From positions 1-37,950 of the forward strand of contig DATBIK010000051.1 in the NCBI GenBank assembly GCA_036556985.1: a stretch of DNA of 37,950 bases, written 5' to 3'. This document shows positions 30,370 through 37,950 of the stretch, one piece after another. The stretch is from JAPSGM01 sp036556985 (GTDB lineage: Bacteria; Chloroflexota; Limnocylindria; QHBO01). The notes beneath the pieces were generated by a model. It made no database searches, was not told the DNA's origin, and saw only the letters and a list, made by a program, of their open reading frames with translations. Each line of letters begins with the position of its first letter. Positions within the stretch are counted from its first letter, which is position 1. The position numbers were made by a program, and so were the translations under genes.

Positions 30370-32520
30370 TCATCGGAGTGCCGCCGGCGCCTCGCCCTCC
30401 ATCTTGAGCCGGGCGACCAGGTGCCGCGCAGCGGCCGTCGGTCCGCTGCTTCGCGAGAGGTCGCGCATGGCTGCGATCGCCAGCTCGGGCTTCTCCGAGG
30501 TGAAAAGCCACGCGTTGAAGAGCTCGTCCAGCTGTTCGCCGCTGATGCGCTCCGCGAGCCGGACCAACCCGGCCGTTGTCACGAGCTCGCCCTCGTGACC
30601 CTGCGCCCAACGTCGCAGGATGCGGAAGAAGTCCTCATCCCCAACCTCCATCCGCAGCGCATGGAGCGTCATGGCTCCCCGGGTATAGACCTCTCCGTCG
30701 AAGAGGTGCTCGGGGCCTGGGTCGCCGATGGTCAGCTCCCAAAACGGATCGTCCGGCGGGATCTCCGCGTACAGGAAGTCGAACGTCTCCTGCGCCGTTC
30801 CGAAGCCCTGCGCCTCGCCCCATAGCCACTCGGTGTACGTGGCGAAGCCCTCGTTCAGCCAGATGTGCTGCCATTGCTTCACCGTGAGGCTGTCGCCGTA
30901 CCACTGGTGGGCGAGTTCGTGGACGATGACGAACTCACCGGACAGCGGATCAAAGATGAAGAAGAACGGCGAATAGATCGGCCGGGTCTGGTTCTCCAAC
31001 GCGAACCCGAGGGGATAGTTGTCGATGATTCCCCCGGCCACGTCGAACGGGTAGTCCCCGGCAATACCCTCCAGGAAGTGGAGGATTTCCGGCTGCCGGC
31101 GCAACGTGGAGCGCATGGAGTCGCCGAGCGGAGGTGGAGCGTCGTCCACCGTGCCGACAATCCAGTTGTTCAGATTCGGTGGGCTGCCGAGCGGCGGGCC
31201 TTTCACGAGCCAGCCGTCAAGCGGATCGGCGTCGGCTTCGAACGAGGTGGTGCCCTGCCCGGTGCTCACCACGATGTCATCGACGAAGACGCCGGGTTGC
31301 TGGACCGACTCGTCGGTCGCGTACGCGAGAGCAACGATCACCTGCTGTCCGCTCCACCGGGAGAGATCGACCGACCACTGTTCCCAACCGTCGCTCACGC
31401 CGCTCGCGGCCCACCATCGGCCGGTCGTACCGGTCGGTTCGCAGGTCGGCTCCTCATCGCCCTCGGGAATCTCTCCGGACTGGTAATGCCGCAGGTGAGG
31501 GTGCAGCTCGAGCCAGAACGGGCAGATGAAGCCCGTCCACTGGCTGGTGTGCCCGTTGCGATCGCGGAGCGTCGTCCAATCGTCGGCGCCGGCTGTCCTC
31601 GCCTCCACGAAGAAGAAGTCAAACGCGTCTTCGGTATCGCGCTGCACCCAGAATGTCATCTCCGCTCCGCTCGAGGGCACGTCGATCCGGTGGACGAGAC
31701 GCTTGTACGCCGAATCGGCCTGCTGCGACAACGCGAAGTGCGAGCCGGTTCGCGGTGAGGCCACCGGAGCAAAGAACGACGTATCGATGGCATCCCAATA
31801 GCGGACGCCATCAGCGCGGTAGGCATCGATCTCCAGGTGACCGATGGACATGCCGGCCAGGTAGGTCGCCATCGGTGCGGCCGCCCGCCACCGCCAGGTC
31901 GTCCAGCCGCGCTCGGTGTCCACGTCGCGCAGCACGCCGTTGGCCACGGCCTGCAGCCCCTCGGGCACGGTGATGACGAACGTGAACGAGGCCCGGTCCG
32001 ATGGATGGTCGTTGGCCGGGAACCACGTCGAGGCGACGTGCGGCTCCCCGACGACGAGCGCGCCGTCATCGGTGTGGATGAACCCGGACACGCCGAAGAG
32101 GTCTTCGATGGTCCGGGGGACTCCCGAATACGCGACGACCACCTCGAACCGCTCGCCGCGGCGGATACCGCGCGCGGGGACGATCGTCAGCTCTCCATTC
32201 TCGTGCCGCCATTCCGCGCGACGCTCATCGACTCTCACCCGATGCACGGCAAGATCGTCCAGGTCGAGGTTGAAGCTCGACAGGTTACGTCGAGCCGTTG
32301 CAGTGATCGCCGCCCGTCCCACGAGCTGATCGGTGTCCGGGTGATAGCTCACCCGCAGGCGGTAGTCGGAGACGTCATAGCCCCCGTTGCCGTCAAGCGG
32401 AAAGTACGGGTCGCCCGCTCCCGGCGCGCCCGGGGAGTAGTCCGGGGCACCAAGGGCGGTGCCTGGAACCATGGCGAGCATCAACGCAGCAGCGAACACG
32501 CGCGGTAGGACGCGAACCAT
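30370..32520 (-). CDS. Secreted M1-family metallopeptidase with an inserted MAM/immune-inhibitor-A-like domain
   Basis: A 716-residue zinc aminopeptidase-fold protein. Residues 1-24 are a signal peptide (cleavage probably after ALG). Residues 25-265 are the M1 N-terminal beta domain. Residues about 265-465 are extra: EARTAGADDWTTLRDRNG, WEQWSVDLSRWSGQQVIVAL and PGVFVDDIVVSTG resemble the jelly-roll domain of M6 immune inhibitor A peptidases. The catalytic part has GFALENQ (505-511, the exopeptidase GAMEN equivalent), HELAH at 534-538, Glu557 in NEGFATY (HExxH-x18-E) and Tyr612. Exported, probably digesting external peptides. Start ATG 32520 has GGGGAGG upstream and a promoter at 32570-32598. 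Confidence 0.9.
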   Translation of the reverse strand: MVRVLPRVFAAALMLAMVPGTALGAPDYSPGAPGAGDPYFPLDGNGGYDVSDYRLRVSYHPDTDQLVGRAAITATARRNLSSFNLDLDDLAVHRVRVDERRAEWRHENGELTIVPARGIRRGERFEVVVAYSGVPRTIEDLFGVSGFIHTDDGALVVGEPHVASTWFPANDHPSDRASFTFVITVPEGLQAVANGVLRDVDTERGWTTWRWRAAAPMATYLAGMSIGHLEIDAYRADGVRYWDAIDTSFFAPVASPRTGSHFALSQQADSAYKRLVHRIDVPSSGAEMTFWVQRDTEDAFDFFFVEARTAGADDWTTLRDRNGHTSQWTGFICPFWLELHPHLRHYQSGEIPEGDEEPTCEPTGTTGRWWAASGVSDGWEQWSVDLSRWSGQQVIVALAYATDESVQQPGVFVDDIVVSTGQGTTSFEADADPLDGWLVKGPPLGSPPNLNNWIVGTVDDAPPPLGDSMRSTLRRQPEILHFLEGIAGDYPFDVAGGIIDNYPLGFALENQTRPIYSPFFFIFDPLSGEFVIVHELAHQWYGDSLTVKQWQHIWLNEGFATYTEWLWGEAQGFGTAQETFDFLYAEIPPDDPFWELTIGDPGPEHLFDGEVYTRGAMTLHALRMEVGDEDFFRILRRWAQGHEGELVTTAGLVRLAERISGEQLDELFNAWLFTSEKPELAIAAMRDLSRSSGPTAAARHLVARLKMEGEAPAALR

Positions 32521-32569
32521 GGTCAGGGCCTCCCCACATCTCACAGCCACCGCGGGCGCGGCTGACTGC

Positions 32570-32598
32570 AGCGTACGCCCCCTAAGAACCCCTGCCAA
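32570..32598 (-). promoter_or_regulatory. Sigma-70-like promoter of the M1 peptidase gene
   Basis: On the minus strand TTGGCA (32598-32593) is followed after exactly 17 bases by TACGCT (32575-32570), 49 bases before the peptidase ATG. Both boxes match at the key positions. No other promoter competes in the 123-bp gap to aspS. Confidence 0.5.
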
Positions 32599-32643
32599 TA
32601 CCCAAGTGCACGGGTCCTGCCCCGAGAGCCGCGGACGGTCGCT

Positions 32644-34434
32644 TCAGTCCTCCTCGGCCACGACGCGCAGCCGAAGCTCCTCGAGCTGCGCCCCGGCGAT
32701 CGGGGAGGGCGCATCGAGCATGAGATCGGTCCCGGACTGCGTCTTCGGGAAGGCCATCACCTCGCGGATGTTGTCGACCTCGGCGAACTGGGCGGCCCAT
32801 CGGTCCAGGCCGATGGCGATGCCGCCGTGCGGCGGTGCGCCGTACTCCAGCGCGTCGAGCAGGGCGCCGAACTGGTCGCGGGCGCTCTCCAGGGTGTGGC
32901 CCATCAGCCTGAAGGCGCGCTCCAGCAGGTCACGGCGGTGGATGCGGATCGAGCCGCCGCCCGCCTCCCAGCCGTTGAGGGCCAGGTCGTACTGCTGGGC
33001 GTGGATCGAGCCCGGATCCTGCTCCATCCGATCCGCCTCCTCCCACACGGGGGCGCTGAACGGGTTGTGGGTGGCGTCCCAGCGTTGCCCCTCGTCGTCC
33101 CAGGTGAACATCGGGAAGTGGCGAACCCAGACGTAGGCCAGCACGCCCGGCGTGCGCAGGCCGAGGCGTTCGCCCATGGCGAGCCGCACCTGGCCGAGCG
33201 CCCCTGCGCCCTTCACCCGGTCGGCGTCGGCCACGATGAGGAGCAGGTCGCCGAAAGCGGCGCCGGTCAGGTCGCGCAACCGCGCCTGTACGGACGCGTC
33301 CAGGAACTTCGCCGCCGGGCCGGAAAGCGTCCCGTCCTCCCCCACCGACAGGTGCACGAGCCCGCCGGCCCCGTGCCGCCGGGCCAGGTCGGTGAGCTCG
33401 TCGAGCTGCTTGCGTGAGTAGCCGCCGCAGCCCGATGCCACGATCCCGCGCACACGGCCGCCGGCGGCGATCGGCTCGGCGAAGACGCGGAAATCGACGC
33501 CCGCCACGGCATCGGTCAGGTCCACGAGCTCCATCCCGAAGCGGATGTCCGGCTTGTCCGACCCGTATCGGTCCAGGGCCTCCTCGTAGGTCAGCCGCGG
33601 GAAGGGCTCGTGCAGGATGGGGCGGTCGGGCAGCACCTCCTTCGCCACCCGCGTGACCATGCGCTCCACGGTCGCGAGCACGTCCTCCTCGGTGACGAAG
33701 CTCATCTCGATGTCGACCTGGGTGTGCTCGGGCTGGCGATCGCCGCGCAGGTCCTCGTCACGCCACGCCCGAGCCAGCTGGTAGTAGCGGTCATAACCGG
33801 CCACCATGAGCAGCTGCTTGAGCACCTGCGGGCTCTGCGGCAGCGCGTAGAACTCGCCCGGCCGCAGGCGGCTGGGCACCACGAAGTCGCGCGCCCCCTC
33901 CGGCGTGGAGCGGATGAGCGTCGGCGTCTCGATCTCCACGAAGCCGTCGTCCTCGAGCGCTCGCCGGATGGCGGCCGCCAGGCGCGAGCGCAGCAGCATC
34001 CGCTCCTGCACCGGTGGGCGGCGCAGGTCCAGGTACCGATGCTTCAGCCGCAGGCTCTCGTCGAGCCCGGGCTGTTCCTCGTTGATATAGAAGGGCGGCA
34101 CCTTGCTCTCGTTGAGCACGGCGAAGCGGTCCACCGCCACCTCGATCTCGCCGGTGGCCAGCTCGGCGTTCGCGGTTCCCTCCGGACGGTGGCGGACCGT
34201 GCCCTCGACCTGCACCACCCACTCGTTGCGCGCGGGATCGGCGGCGGCGTGCGCCTGGGGCGCGTCGGCCGCGCTCGTCACGACCTGGGTGATGCCGTAG
34301 CGGTCGCGCAGGTCGATGAAGGTGAGCTGCCCGTGGTCGCGTCGGCGGTGGACCCAGCCGGCCAGCGTCACCCGCGCGCCGACGTCGGTCGCGCGCAGCT
34401 CGCCGCAGGTGTGCGTACGGAGGCTCTGGCCCAT
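32644..34434 (-). CDS. aspS: Aspartyl-tRNA synthetase (bacterial type)
   Basis: The 596-residue protein has an OB-fold anticodon domain (VTLAGWVHRRRDHGQLTFID), class II motif 2 (RDEDLRGDRQPEHTQVDIE), a bacterial GAD insertion, and motif 3 (GIAIGLDRWAAQF). Whether it also charges tRNA-Asn cannot be told here. Start ATG 34434 gives the standard N-terminus MGQSLRTHTCGEL; longer frames run into the non-coding leader. The 295-bp leader up to hisS holds three dyads. Confidence 0.97.
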   Translation of the reverse strand: MGQSLRTHTCGELRATDVGARVTLAGWVHRRRDHGQLTFIDLRDRYGITQVVTSAADAPQAHAAADPARNEWVVQVEGTVRHRPEGTANAELATGEIEVAVDRFAVLNESKVPPFYINEEQPGLDESLRLKHRYLDLRRPPVQERMLLRSRLAAAIRRALEDDGFVEIETPTLIRSTPEGARDFVVPSRLRPGEFYALPQSPQVLKQLLMVAGYDRYYQLARAWRDEDLRGDRQPEHTQVDIEMSFVTEEDVLATVERMVTRVAKEVLPDRPILHEPFPRLTYEEALDRYGSDKPDIRFGMELVDLTDAVAGVDFRVFAEPIAAGGRVRGIVASGCGGYSRKQLDELTDLARRHGAGGLVHLSVGEDGTLSGPAAKFLDASVQARLRDLTGAAFGDLLLIVADADRVKGAGALGQVRLAMGERLGLRTPGVLAYVWVRHFPMFTWDDEGQRWDATHNPFSAPVWEEADRMEQDPGSIHAQQYDLALNGWEAGGGSIRIHRRDLLERAFRLMGHTLESARDQFGALLDALEYGAPPHGGIAIGLDRWAAQFAEVDNIREVMAFPKTQSGTDLMLDAPSPIAGAQLEELRLRVVAEED

Positions 34435-34582
34435 GGGACGCGAATGGTAGCGCCGTACCGTCTTGCCGGGCTGCTCGGGAGGACGGGATCCCCGGTCAGG
34501 GTGGGCCTGCTGGTGGTCGCTCGCCACCGTGCCTGCCACGATCCTGTCGGCGCACTTCCAGGGCGGCGCGTTTCCGCCGAAT

Positions 34583-34723
34583 TCACCAGTGCGTGGTGAC
34601 ATCGTCGCAGATAGGGGTCAACGGGCGCGCATTCGGCCGATATCTGCTCCCGAGCTCGCCACTGGCTGGTGAGTCGGCGACGAAATCGGGCGATTCTTGA
34701 TCGCTATCACCACCCGGTGGTGA
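34583..34723. repeat. Three 17-bp dyads TCRCCA-N5-TGGTGA between hisS and aspS
   Basis: Copies are 34583-34599 (TCACCA GTGCG TGGTGA), 34656-34672 (TCGCCA CTGGC TGGTGA, one mismatch) and 34707-34723 (TCACCA CCCGG TGGTGA, whose palindrome extends to 8-bp arms). Starts are 73 and 51 bp apart. The last begins 6 bp after the hisS stop. Together they occupy the middle and hisS-proximal part of the aspS leader. Their dyad symmetry fits a dimeric regulator or transcript hairpins; no T-box core sequence or T-tract is seen. Confidence 0.75.
34607..34647. promoter_or_regulatory. Inverted repeat GCAGATA ... TATCTGC in the aspS leader
   Basis: Perfect 7-bp arms at 34607-34613 and 34641-34647 with a 27-bp centre, lying between the first and second TCRCCA dyads. 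The centre contains TTGACC on the minus strand, a possible -35 box, without a matching -10. The rest of the 34435-34729 gap (34435-34582) holds no ORF or element I can support. Confidence 0.35.
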
Positions 34724-34729
34724 ATCGGA

Positions 34730-35995
34730 TCAGCGGTTGACCTCGGCCGCGACTGACTCCAGCGGCACCTCTGACTGCTCCCCGGCGCGGAGGTCTCGGA
34801 GGATGACCTGGCCGTCAGCCGCCTCGCCCACGATCACTGCCCAGCCGGCGCCCGCCTTGGCCGCCGACTCGAGCTGCCTTCCGAGCTTCCGGCTCGACCC
34901 GTCGGGGCGCACCCGCAGGCCTGCCTCGCGCAGGACCGATGCGACCCGCAGCCGCTCCCCGAACGCCACAAGATCGGCCGACACGACGGCGACCAGCGGT
35001 GCCTCCGCCGGTGCGGCCATCCCCTGCTCCTCGGCGGCCAGCAGGACCCGGTCGATTCCCAGCCCGAAGCCGATCCCCGGCGTGGGTCGGCCGCCGAGCA
35101 GCTCGGCCAGGCCGTCGTAGCGGCCGCCGCCTGCGAGCGCCTGCTGCTGTCCCTCGCGGCCGGCGATGAAAAACTCGAACGTGGTGCGCGTGTAGTAGTC
35201 CAGGCCCCGAACCAGCCGATGATCGAGCCGGTACGCCACTCCCAGCTCGTCGAGGAGGCCGCGGACCGCGGCGAAATGCTCGGCGCACTCCGCGCAGAGG
35301 TGGTCGACACTGCGTGGCGCGCCCGCGGCGAGCTCGGGGTCGAGAAGGCGGTCGTCGAGCACGCGGAGCGGGTTCACGCGCAGGCGCCGGCGGGAGTCAT
35401 CGGTCAGGCGGGATTCATTGGCACCGAAGTAGTCGACCAGGGCCCGGCGGTACGCCGGGCGGCAGGCGGCGTCGCCGATCGAGTTCAGGTGGGCCACCGC
35501 GCCGCGCACGCCGGCCTCGGCGAGGTAGCGGTGGGCGAGCTCGATGACCTCGGCGTCGACCATCGGTCCTGGATCGCCGATGACCTCGACGTCCCACTGC
35601 GTGAACTGGCGGTAGCGGCCGGCCTGCGGGCGGTCGTAGCGGAACATGGGGCCGAGCATCCAGAGGCGCAGCGGGCCGGGACGGACGTGGAGGCCATGCT
35701 CGACGAAGGCCCGCACGATGCCCGCGGTCGGCTCCGGGCGCAGCGCCCACTCGGCGCGTTCCTCCTCCGACCCGGCCGCACCGGCGACACGAAACATCTC
35801 CTTCTCGACCGCGTCCGACGACTCCCCCAGGCCGCGGGCGAAGAGCTCGACCCGCTCGAACAGCGGTGTGTCGATGCGCTCCAGCGCGTAGCGCTCGGAG
35901 AGGTCGCGGGCCAGTGCCTCGAGCCGGCCCCAGGCGCGGCCCTCCTCCGGGAGGAGGTCGCGGGTTCCCCGGGGTGCCGTGATGCGGGCGGGCAT
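34730..35995 (-). CDS. hisS: Histidyl-tRNA synthetase
   Basis: Class II synthetase of 421 residues. It begins MPARITAPRGTRDLLPEEG (motif region 1), continues with MFRYDRPQAGRYRQFTQWD (motif 2), the His-specific RGLDYYTRTTFEF and GGGRYDGLAELLGG loops, GIGFGLGIDRVLL (motif 3), and ends with a short anticodon domain (RKLGRQLESAAKAGAGWAVI). Start ATG 35995 chosen for homology; the longer frame is non-coding. Divergent from the glycosyltransferase gene with only 40 bp between starts. hisS-aspS adjacency, with rel nearby, is a widespread order. Confidence 0.97.
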   Translation of the reverse strand: MPARITAPRGTRDLLPEEGRAWGRLEALARDLSERYALERIDTPLFERVELFARGLGESSDAVEKEMFRVAGAAGSEEERAEWALRPEPTAGIVRAFVEHGLHVRPGPLRLWMLGPMFRYDRPQAGRYRQFTQWDVEVIGDPGPMVDAEVIELAHRYLAEAGVRGAVAHLNSIGDAACRPAYRRALVDYFGANESRLTDDSRRRLRVNPLRVLDDRLLDPELAAGAPRSVDHLCAECAEHFAAVRGLLDELGVAYRLDHRLVRGLDYYTRTTFEFFIAGREGQQQALAGGGRYDGLAELLGGRPTPGIGFGLGIDRVLLAAEEQGMAAPAEAPLVAVVSADLVAFGERLRVASVLREAGLRVRPDGSSRKLGRQLESAAKAGAGWAVIVGEAADGQVILRDLRAGEQSEVPLESVAAEVNR

Positions 35996-36035
35996 GGGCG
36001 AGAGTGTACCGACCCCGATGCGGTAGCCTCCCGCC

Positions 36036-37247
36036 GTGACCGCTGCCGGAACCGGGCTTCGCGACTCGCGCGCCTGGCTGGCGCTCGCCGCCGTGGTCGT
36101 GGCGGGGGTCGCGATCCGCATCCCCGCCCTCGGCGCGACCGGGCACCTCGGCGACGTCCTCGTCGTCTCGCGCTGGGCGGAGCGCATGGCCGACGTGGGG
36201 CCGCTGGGCTTCTACGACGGCGGCGGCTCGATCTACCCCGCGCTCCTCTACCTGTACTGGCCGCTCGGTGTGCTGTTCGACGGCGACGCGCTCGACCTCG
36301 CCATCAAGGCGCTGGCCGTCCCCTTCGACGTGGCCGTCGGCCTGCTCCTGTTCTGGATGACGGCTTCGCGTGCGGGCCGATGGGCCGGCGTCGGCGCCGC
36401 CGGCCTCTACCTCCTCAACCCGGCCGTCATCCTGGCCGGGCCGGTGTGGGGCCAGATCGATGCCGCCGGCACGCTCCCCATGCTCGCCGCAATGCTCGCC
36501 GCCGCGCATCGGCGGCTCGGCCTCGCGGCGGGCCTGGCGGTGGTGGCGGGCCTCGTGAAGCCGCAGTTCGGCCTCGTCCTCCTGCCGGTGCTCGTGCTCG
36601 CCGGTATCGCCGCGCGGCGAGAGCGCAGCCTCTGGCCACCGGCCCGGGCGCTGACCGGGATCGTGATCGGCTACCTGGTCGTGGCCGGGCCGCTGCTGCT
36701 CAGTCCCATCGAGCACGCCGGCAACATCGCGGGCGTGACCGAGATCCGGCAGGAGGCATCGGTCCATGCGCCGAACATGTGGGCCCTCCTGTTCGGCTAC
36801 GAGCGGATGGACACCGGGTTCGGGGGGATCGGGCTGGCGCTGCTGGTGGTCGGACTGGTCGCCGCGCAGCTGCCGCTGCGCTGGGGACGGGACCTGCGGA
36901 CGCTGCTGGTGGTGGGTGCCTTCGTGTGCTTCGCCTTCTACTTCCTGCCGACCCGGGTCCACGAGCGCTACCTGTTCCCGGCCATGGCCGTCCTGGCGCC
37001 GCTCGCCGCGGTGTCGTGGTCGGTGCTGGCCGGCTACCTCGCCCTGACGGCCGCGTTCGCGCTCTCGCTCCTCTACGCCCTGGCCGATACGACGCCGTTC
37101 AGCCTGCCGCAGGATTGGGAGGAGGTGCTCATCACGCCGGAGATGGTGATCGCGTTGTCCGTCGTCATGATCCTGGCCGCGCTCACGCTCGTGGTGCAGC
37201 TCTCAACCGGCGCCGGCCGCCGCCTGGCTAGCGGGCCTCGCGGGTGA
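36036..37247 (+). CDS. Polytopic membrane glycosyltransferase (GT-C fold, putative mannosyltransferase)
   Basis: A 403-residue protein with about ten hydrophobic helices. Early loop acidic residues (residues about 35-60) and the motifs GSIYPALLYLYWPLG, PVWGQIDAAGTLPM, LVKPQFGLVLLP and RVHERYLFPAMAVLAP (about 303-318) are typical of GT-C enzymes that use polyprenyl-phosphate sugars. Substrate unknown. GTG start at 36036, with no strong ribosome binding site. It is one of two plus-strand genes, divergent from hisS, and its last 20 bp overlap the end of the convergent rel gene. Compared with the common rel-hisS-aspS order it looks like an insertion. Confidence 0.8.
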   Translation: MTAAGTGLRDSRAWLALAAVVVAGVAIRIPALGATGHLGDVLVVSRWAERMADVGPLGFYDGGGSIYPALLYLYWPLGVLFDGDALDLAIKALAVPFDVAVGLLLFWMTASRAGRWAGVGAAGLYLLNPAVILAGPVWGQIDAAGTLPMLAAMLAAAHRRLGLAAGLAVVAGLVKPQFGLVLLPVLVLAGIAARRERSLWPPARALTGIVIGYLVVAGPLLLSPIEHAGNIAGVTEIRQEASVHAPNMWALLFGYERMDTGFGGIGLALLVVGLVAAQLPLRWGRDLRTLLVVGAFVCFAFYFLPTRVHERYLFPAMAVLAPLAAVSWSVLAGYLALTAAFALSLLYALADTTPFSLPQDWEEVLITPEMVIALSVVMILAALTLVVQLSTGAGRRLASGPRG

Positions 37248-37950
37248 CGGACGTGATGTCGCGGATGCGCTCGATCCGGGCCAGCACCTTGGAGAGCTGC
37301 TGAAGGGACGTGACTTTGAGGGTGGCGCTGATGGCGGCCGTCCCGTCCGGGTGTGTCCCGATCGAGGCGGCCACGATGTTCACCTTGTGCTCGGCCACGA
37401 CGTTCGTGATCTCGTTCAGCAGCCCGGGCCGGTCGAGCGCCTCGATCCGGATCGTGATCGGGTAGGTCTGCTGGTCGACCGACTCCCACTCGACGTCGAT
37501 GAGTCGCTCGATGTCGCGCTCGCTCAGGACCGATGGGCAGTTCGCGCGGTGCACGGTGACGCCCTTGCCGCGGGTCACGTAGCCCGTGATCGGGTCGCCG
37601 GGTATCGGTGAGCAGCAGTTCGCGAAGCGCACGAGCAGGTCGCCCACGCCCTTGACCCGCACGCCGGTGGCCGATACCGCCGCGGCAGGCGGGGCCACGT
37701 CGGGGAGCGTGATGGCGGCGTCGTCGTGGATCTCGAGCTTGCCCACCACCGATGACGGCGACACCGCCCCGTAGCCGATCGCCGCGAAGAAGTCGTCGAG
37801 CTCGCGGTAGTGCGCCTGCTCCGCGATCTTCAGCAGCCGCGCCTGGTCGACCGTGGCCAGCGTCTCGTGGGCCAGGCGCCGCAGCTCGCGGTCGAGCAGG
37901 TCCTTGCCCTGCTCGATGTTCTCGTCGCGCTGCTGGCGCTTGAACCATTG
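37228..37950 (-). CDS. rel: RelA/SpoT family (p)ppGpp synthetase/hydrolase, C-terminal part
   Basis: The last 240 codons of a bifunctional alarmone enzyme; the catalytic hydrolase, synthetase and TGS domains lie beyond the right edge. Visible are the helical domain (WFKRQQRDENIEQGKDLLDR, LLKIAEQAHYRELDDFFAAI), the conserved-cysteine/RIS domain (LLVRFANCCSPIPGDPITGY, VTVHRANCPSV) and a C-terminal ACT domain (RIEALDRPGLLNEITNVV). These sense the ribosome and amino acids and regulate activity. Its stop lies inside the end of the convergent glycosyltransferase gene (20-bp overlap). Confidence 0.95.
   Translation of the reverse strand, partial: QWFKRQQRDENIEQGKDLLDRELRRLAHETLATVDQARLLKIAEQAHYRELDDFFAAIGYGAVSPSSVVGKLEIHDDAAITLPDVAPPAAAVSATGVRVKGVGDLLVRFANCCSPIPGDPITGYVTRGKGVTVHRANCPSVLSERDIERLIDVEWESVDQQTYPITIRIEALDRPGLLNEITNVVAEHKVNIVAASIGTHPDGTAAISATLKVTSLQQLSKVLARIERIRDITSVTREAR

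Larger units (their letters stand above)
543..37535. repeat. Dispersed octamer GACCGATG/CATCGGTC, 26 copies across the window
   Basis: CATCGGTC on the plus strand begins at 543, 3660, 6478, 10222, 10403, 10976, 11675, 11750, 15155, 16402, 18004, 25382, 25812, 32798, 33510, 35398, 35561, 36757. GACCGATG on the plus strand begins at 2208, 14451, 19971, 29069, 29487, 31839, 34934, 37528. Copies are in several reading frames (for example Thr-Asp-Ala and Asp-Arg-Cys) and in gaps, so codon bias alone does not explain them. They are scattered, not clustered. Listed from a hand scan; a few may be missed. Confidence 0.7.

Noticed and set aside
34463..34672. 69-codon open frame on the plus strand in the hisS-aspS gap
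   Set aside because: No ribosome binding site, no domain, and it runs through the dyads.
34707..34723. Intrinsic terminator after hisS
   Set aside because: The hairpin is strong and well placed, but no T-tract follows on the coding strand and two related dyads lie further downstream.
34435..34729. T-box riboswitch before aspS
   Set aside because: No convincing antiterminator core (TGGNACCGCG type) or specifier stem was found; GGCACGGTGGCGAGCG is too different.
1..37950. tRNA, rRNA or other structured RNA genes
   Set aside because: No T-arm GGTTCGANTCC-type sequence with a matching acceptor stem was found in any gap.

Overview
This is a roughly 70% GC bacterial chromosome window with no phage, plasmid, IS, CRISPR or RNA genes that I can see. 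It carries 39 protein genes, two of them cut by the window edges. Gene content (MEP-pathway IspH and Dxs, ScpA/ScpB, an MltG/RuvX/AlaS block, an EF-P with a KMARG loop, a Rel/SpoT homologue near hisS-aspS) and the very high GC suggest a high-GC Chloroflexota lineage, perhaps Limnocylindria-like. That placement is inference; an actinobacterial relative is less likely but not excluded.

Positions 1-29029 form one nearly unbroken minus-strand run, about 29 kb and 32 genes, mostly joined by ATGA, TGATG or 8-bp overlaps. In transcription order: cysteine desulfurase and mnmA (tRNA thiolation), small envelope proteins (DUF948/YtxH type), alaS, an FtsA/PilM-like actin-fold ATPase with a large single-pass membrane partner, ruvX, mltG, an M24 aminopeptidase, efp, xseA-xseB, a GNAT acetyltransferase, dxs, tlyA, a ribbon-helix-helix protein, nadK, recN, a Xer recombinase, a PH-SHOCT membrane protein, purine nucleoside phosphorylase, an M50 protease, an HD protein, scpA-scpB, an in-frame RluB-Cmk fusion, plsC, ispH, an SRPBCC protein and a cut pterin dehydratase-like gene. 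These cover isoprenoid precursors, tRNA and rRNA modification, DNA repair and chromosome segregation.

Positions 29030-37950 have mixed orientation. A solitary ectoine synthase (ectC, plus strand) diverges from the desulfurase gene and converges on a CBS-BON protein, the two stop codons sharing one CTAG. A secreted M1 metallopeptidase with an inserted domain of about 200 residues follows, then aspS, hisS, a plus-strand membrane glycosyltransferase and the C-terminal part of Rel/SpoT.

The least explained signals are non-coding. (1) Three 15-bp dyads AYTCGC-N3-GCGAAT lie exactly 51 bp apart between efp and xseA. (2) Three 17-bp dyads TCRCCA-N5-TGGTGA lie between hisS and aspS, one interval again 51 bp. 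(3) The octamer GACCGATG/CATCGGTC occurs 26 times by hand count where base composition predicts one or two, and supplies the start ATG of recN, alaS and rluB-cmk. (4) A perfect 11-bp hairpin sits just upstream of the alaS ribosome binding site.
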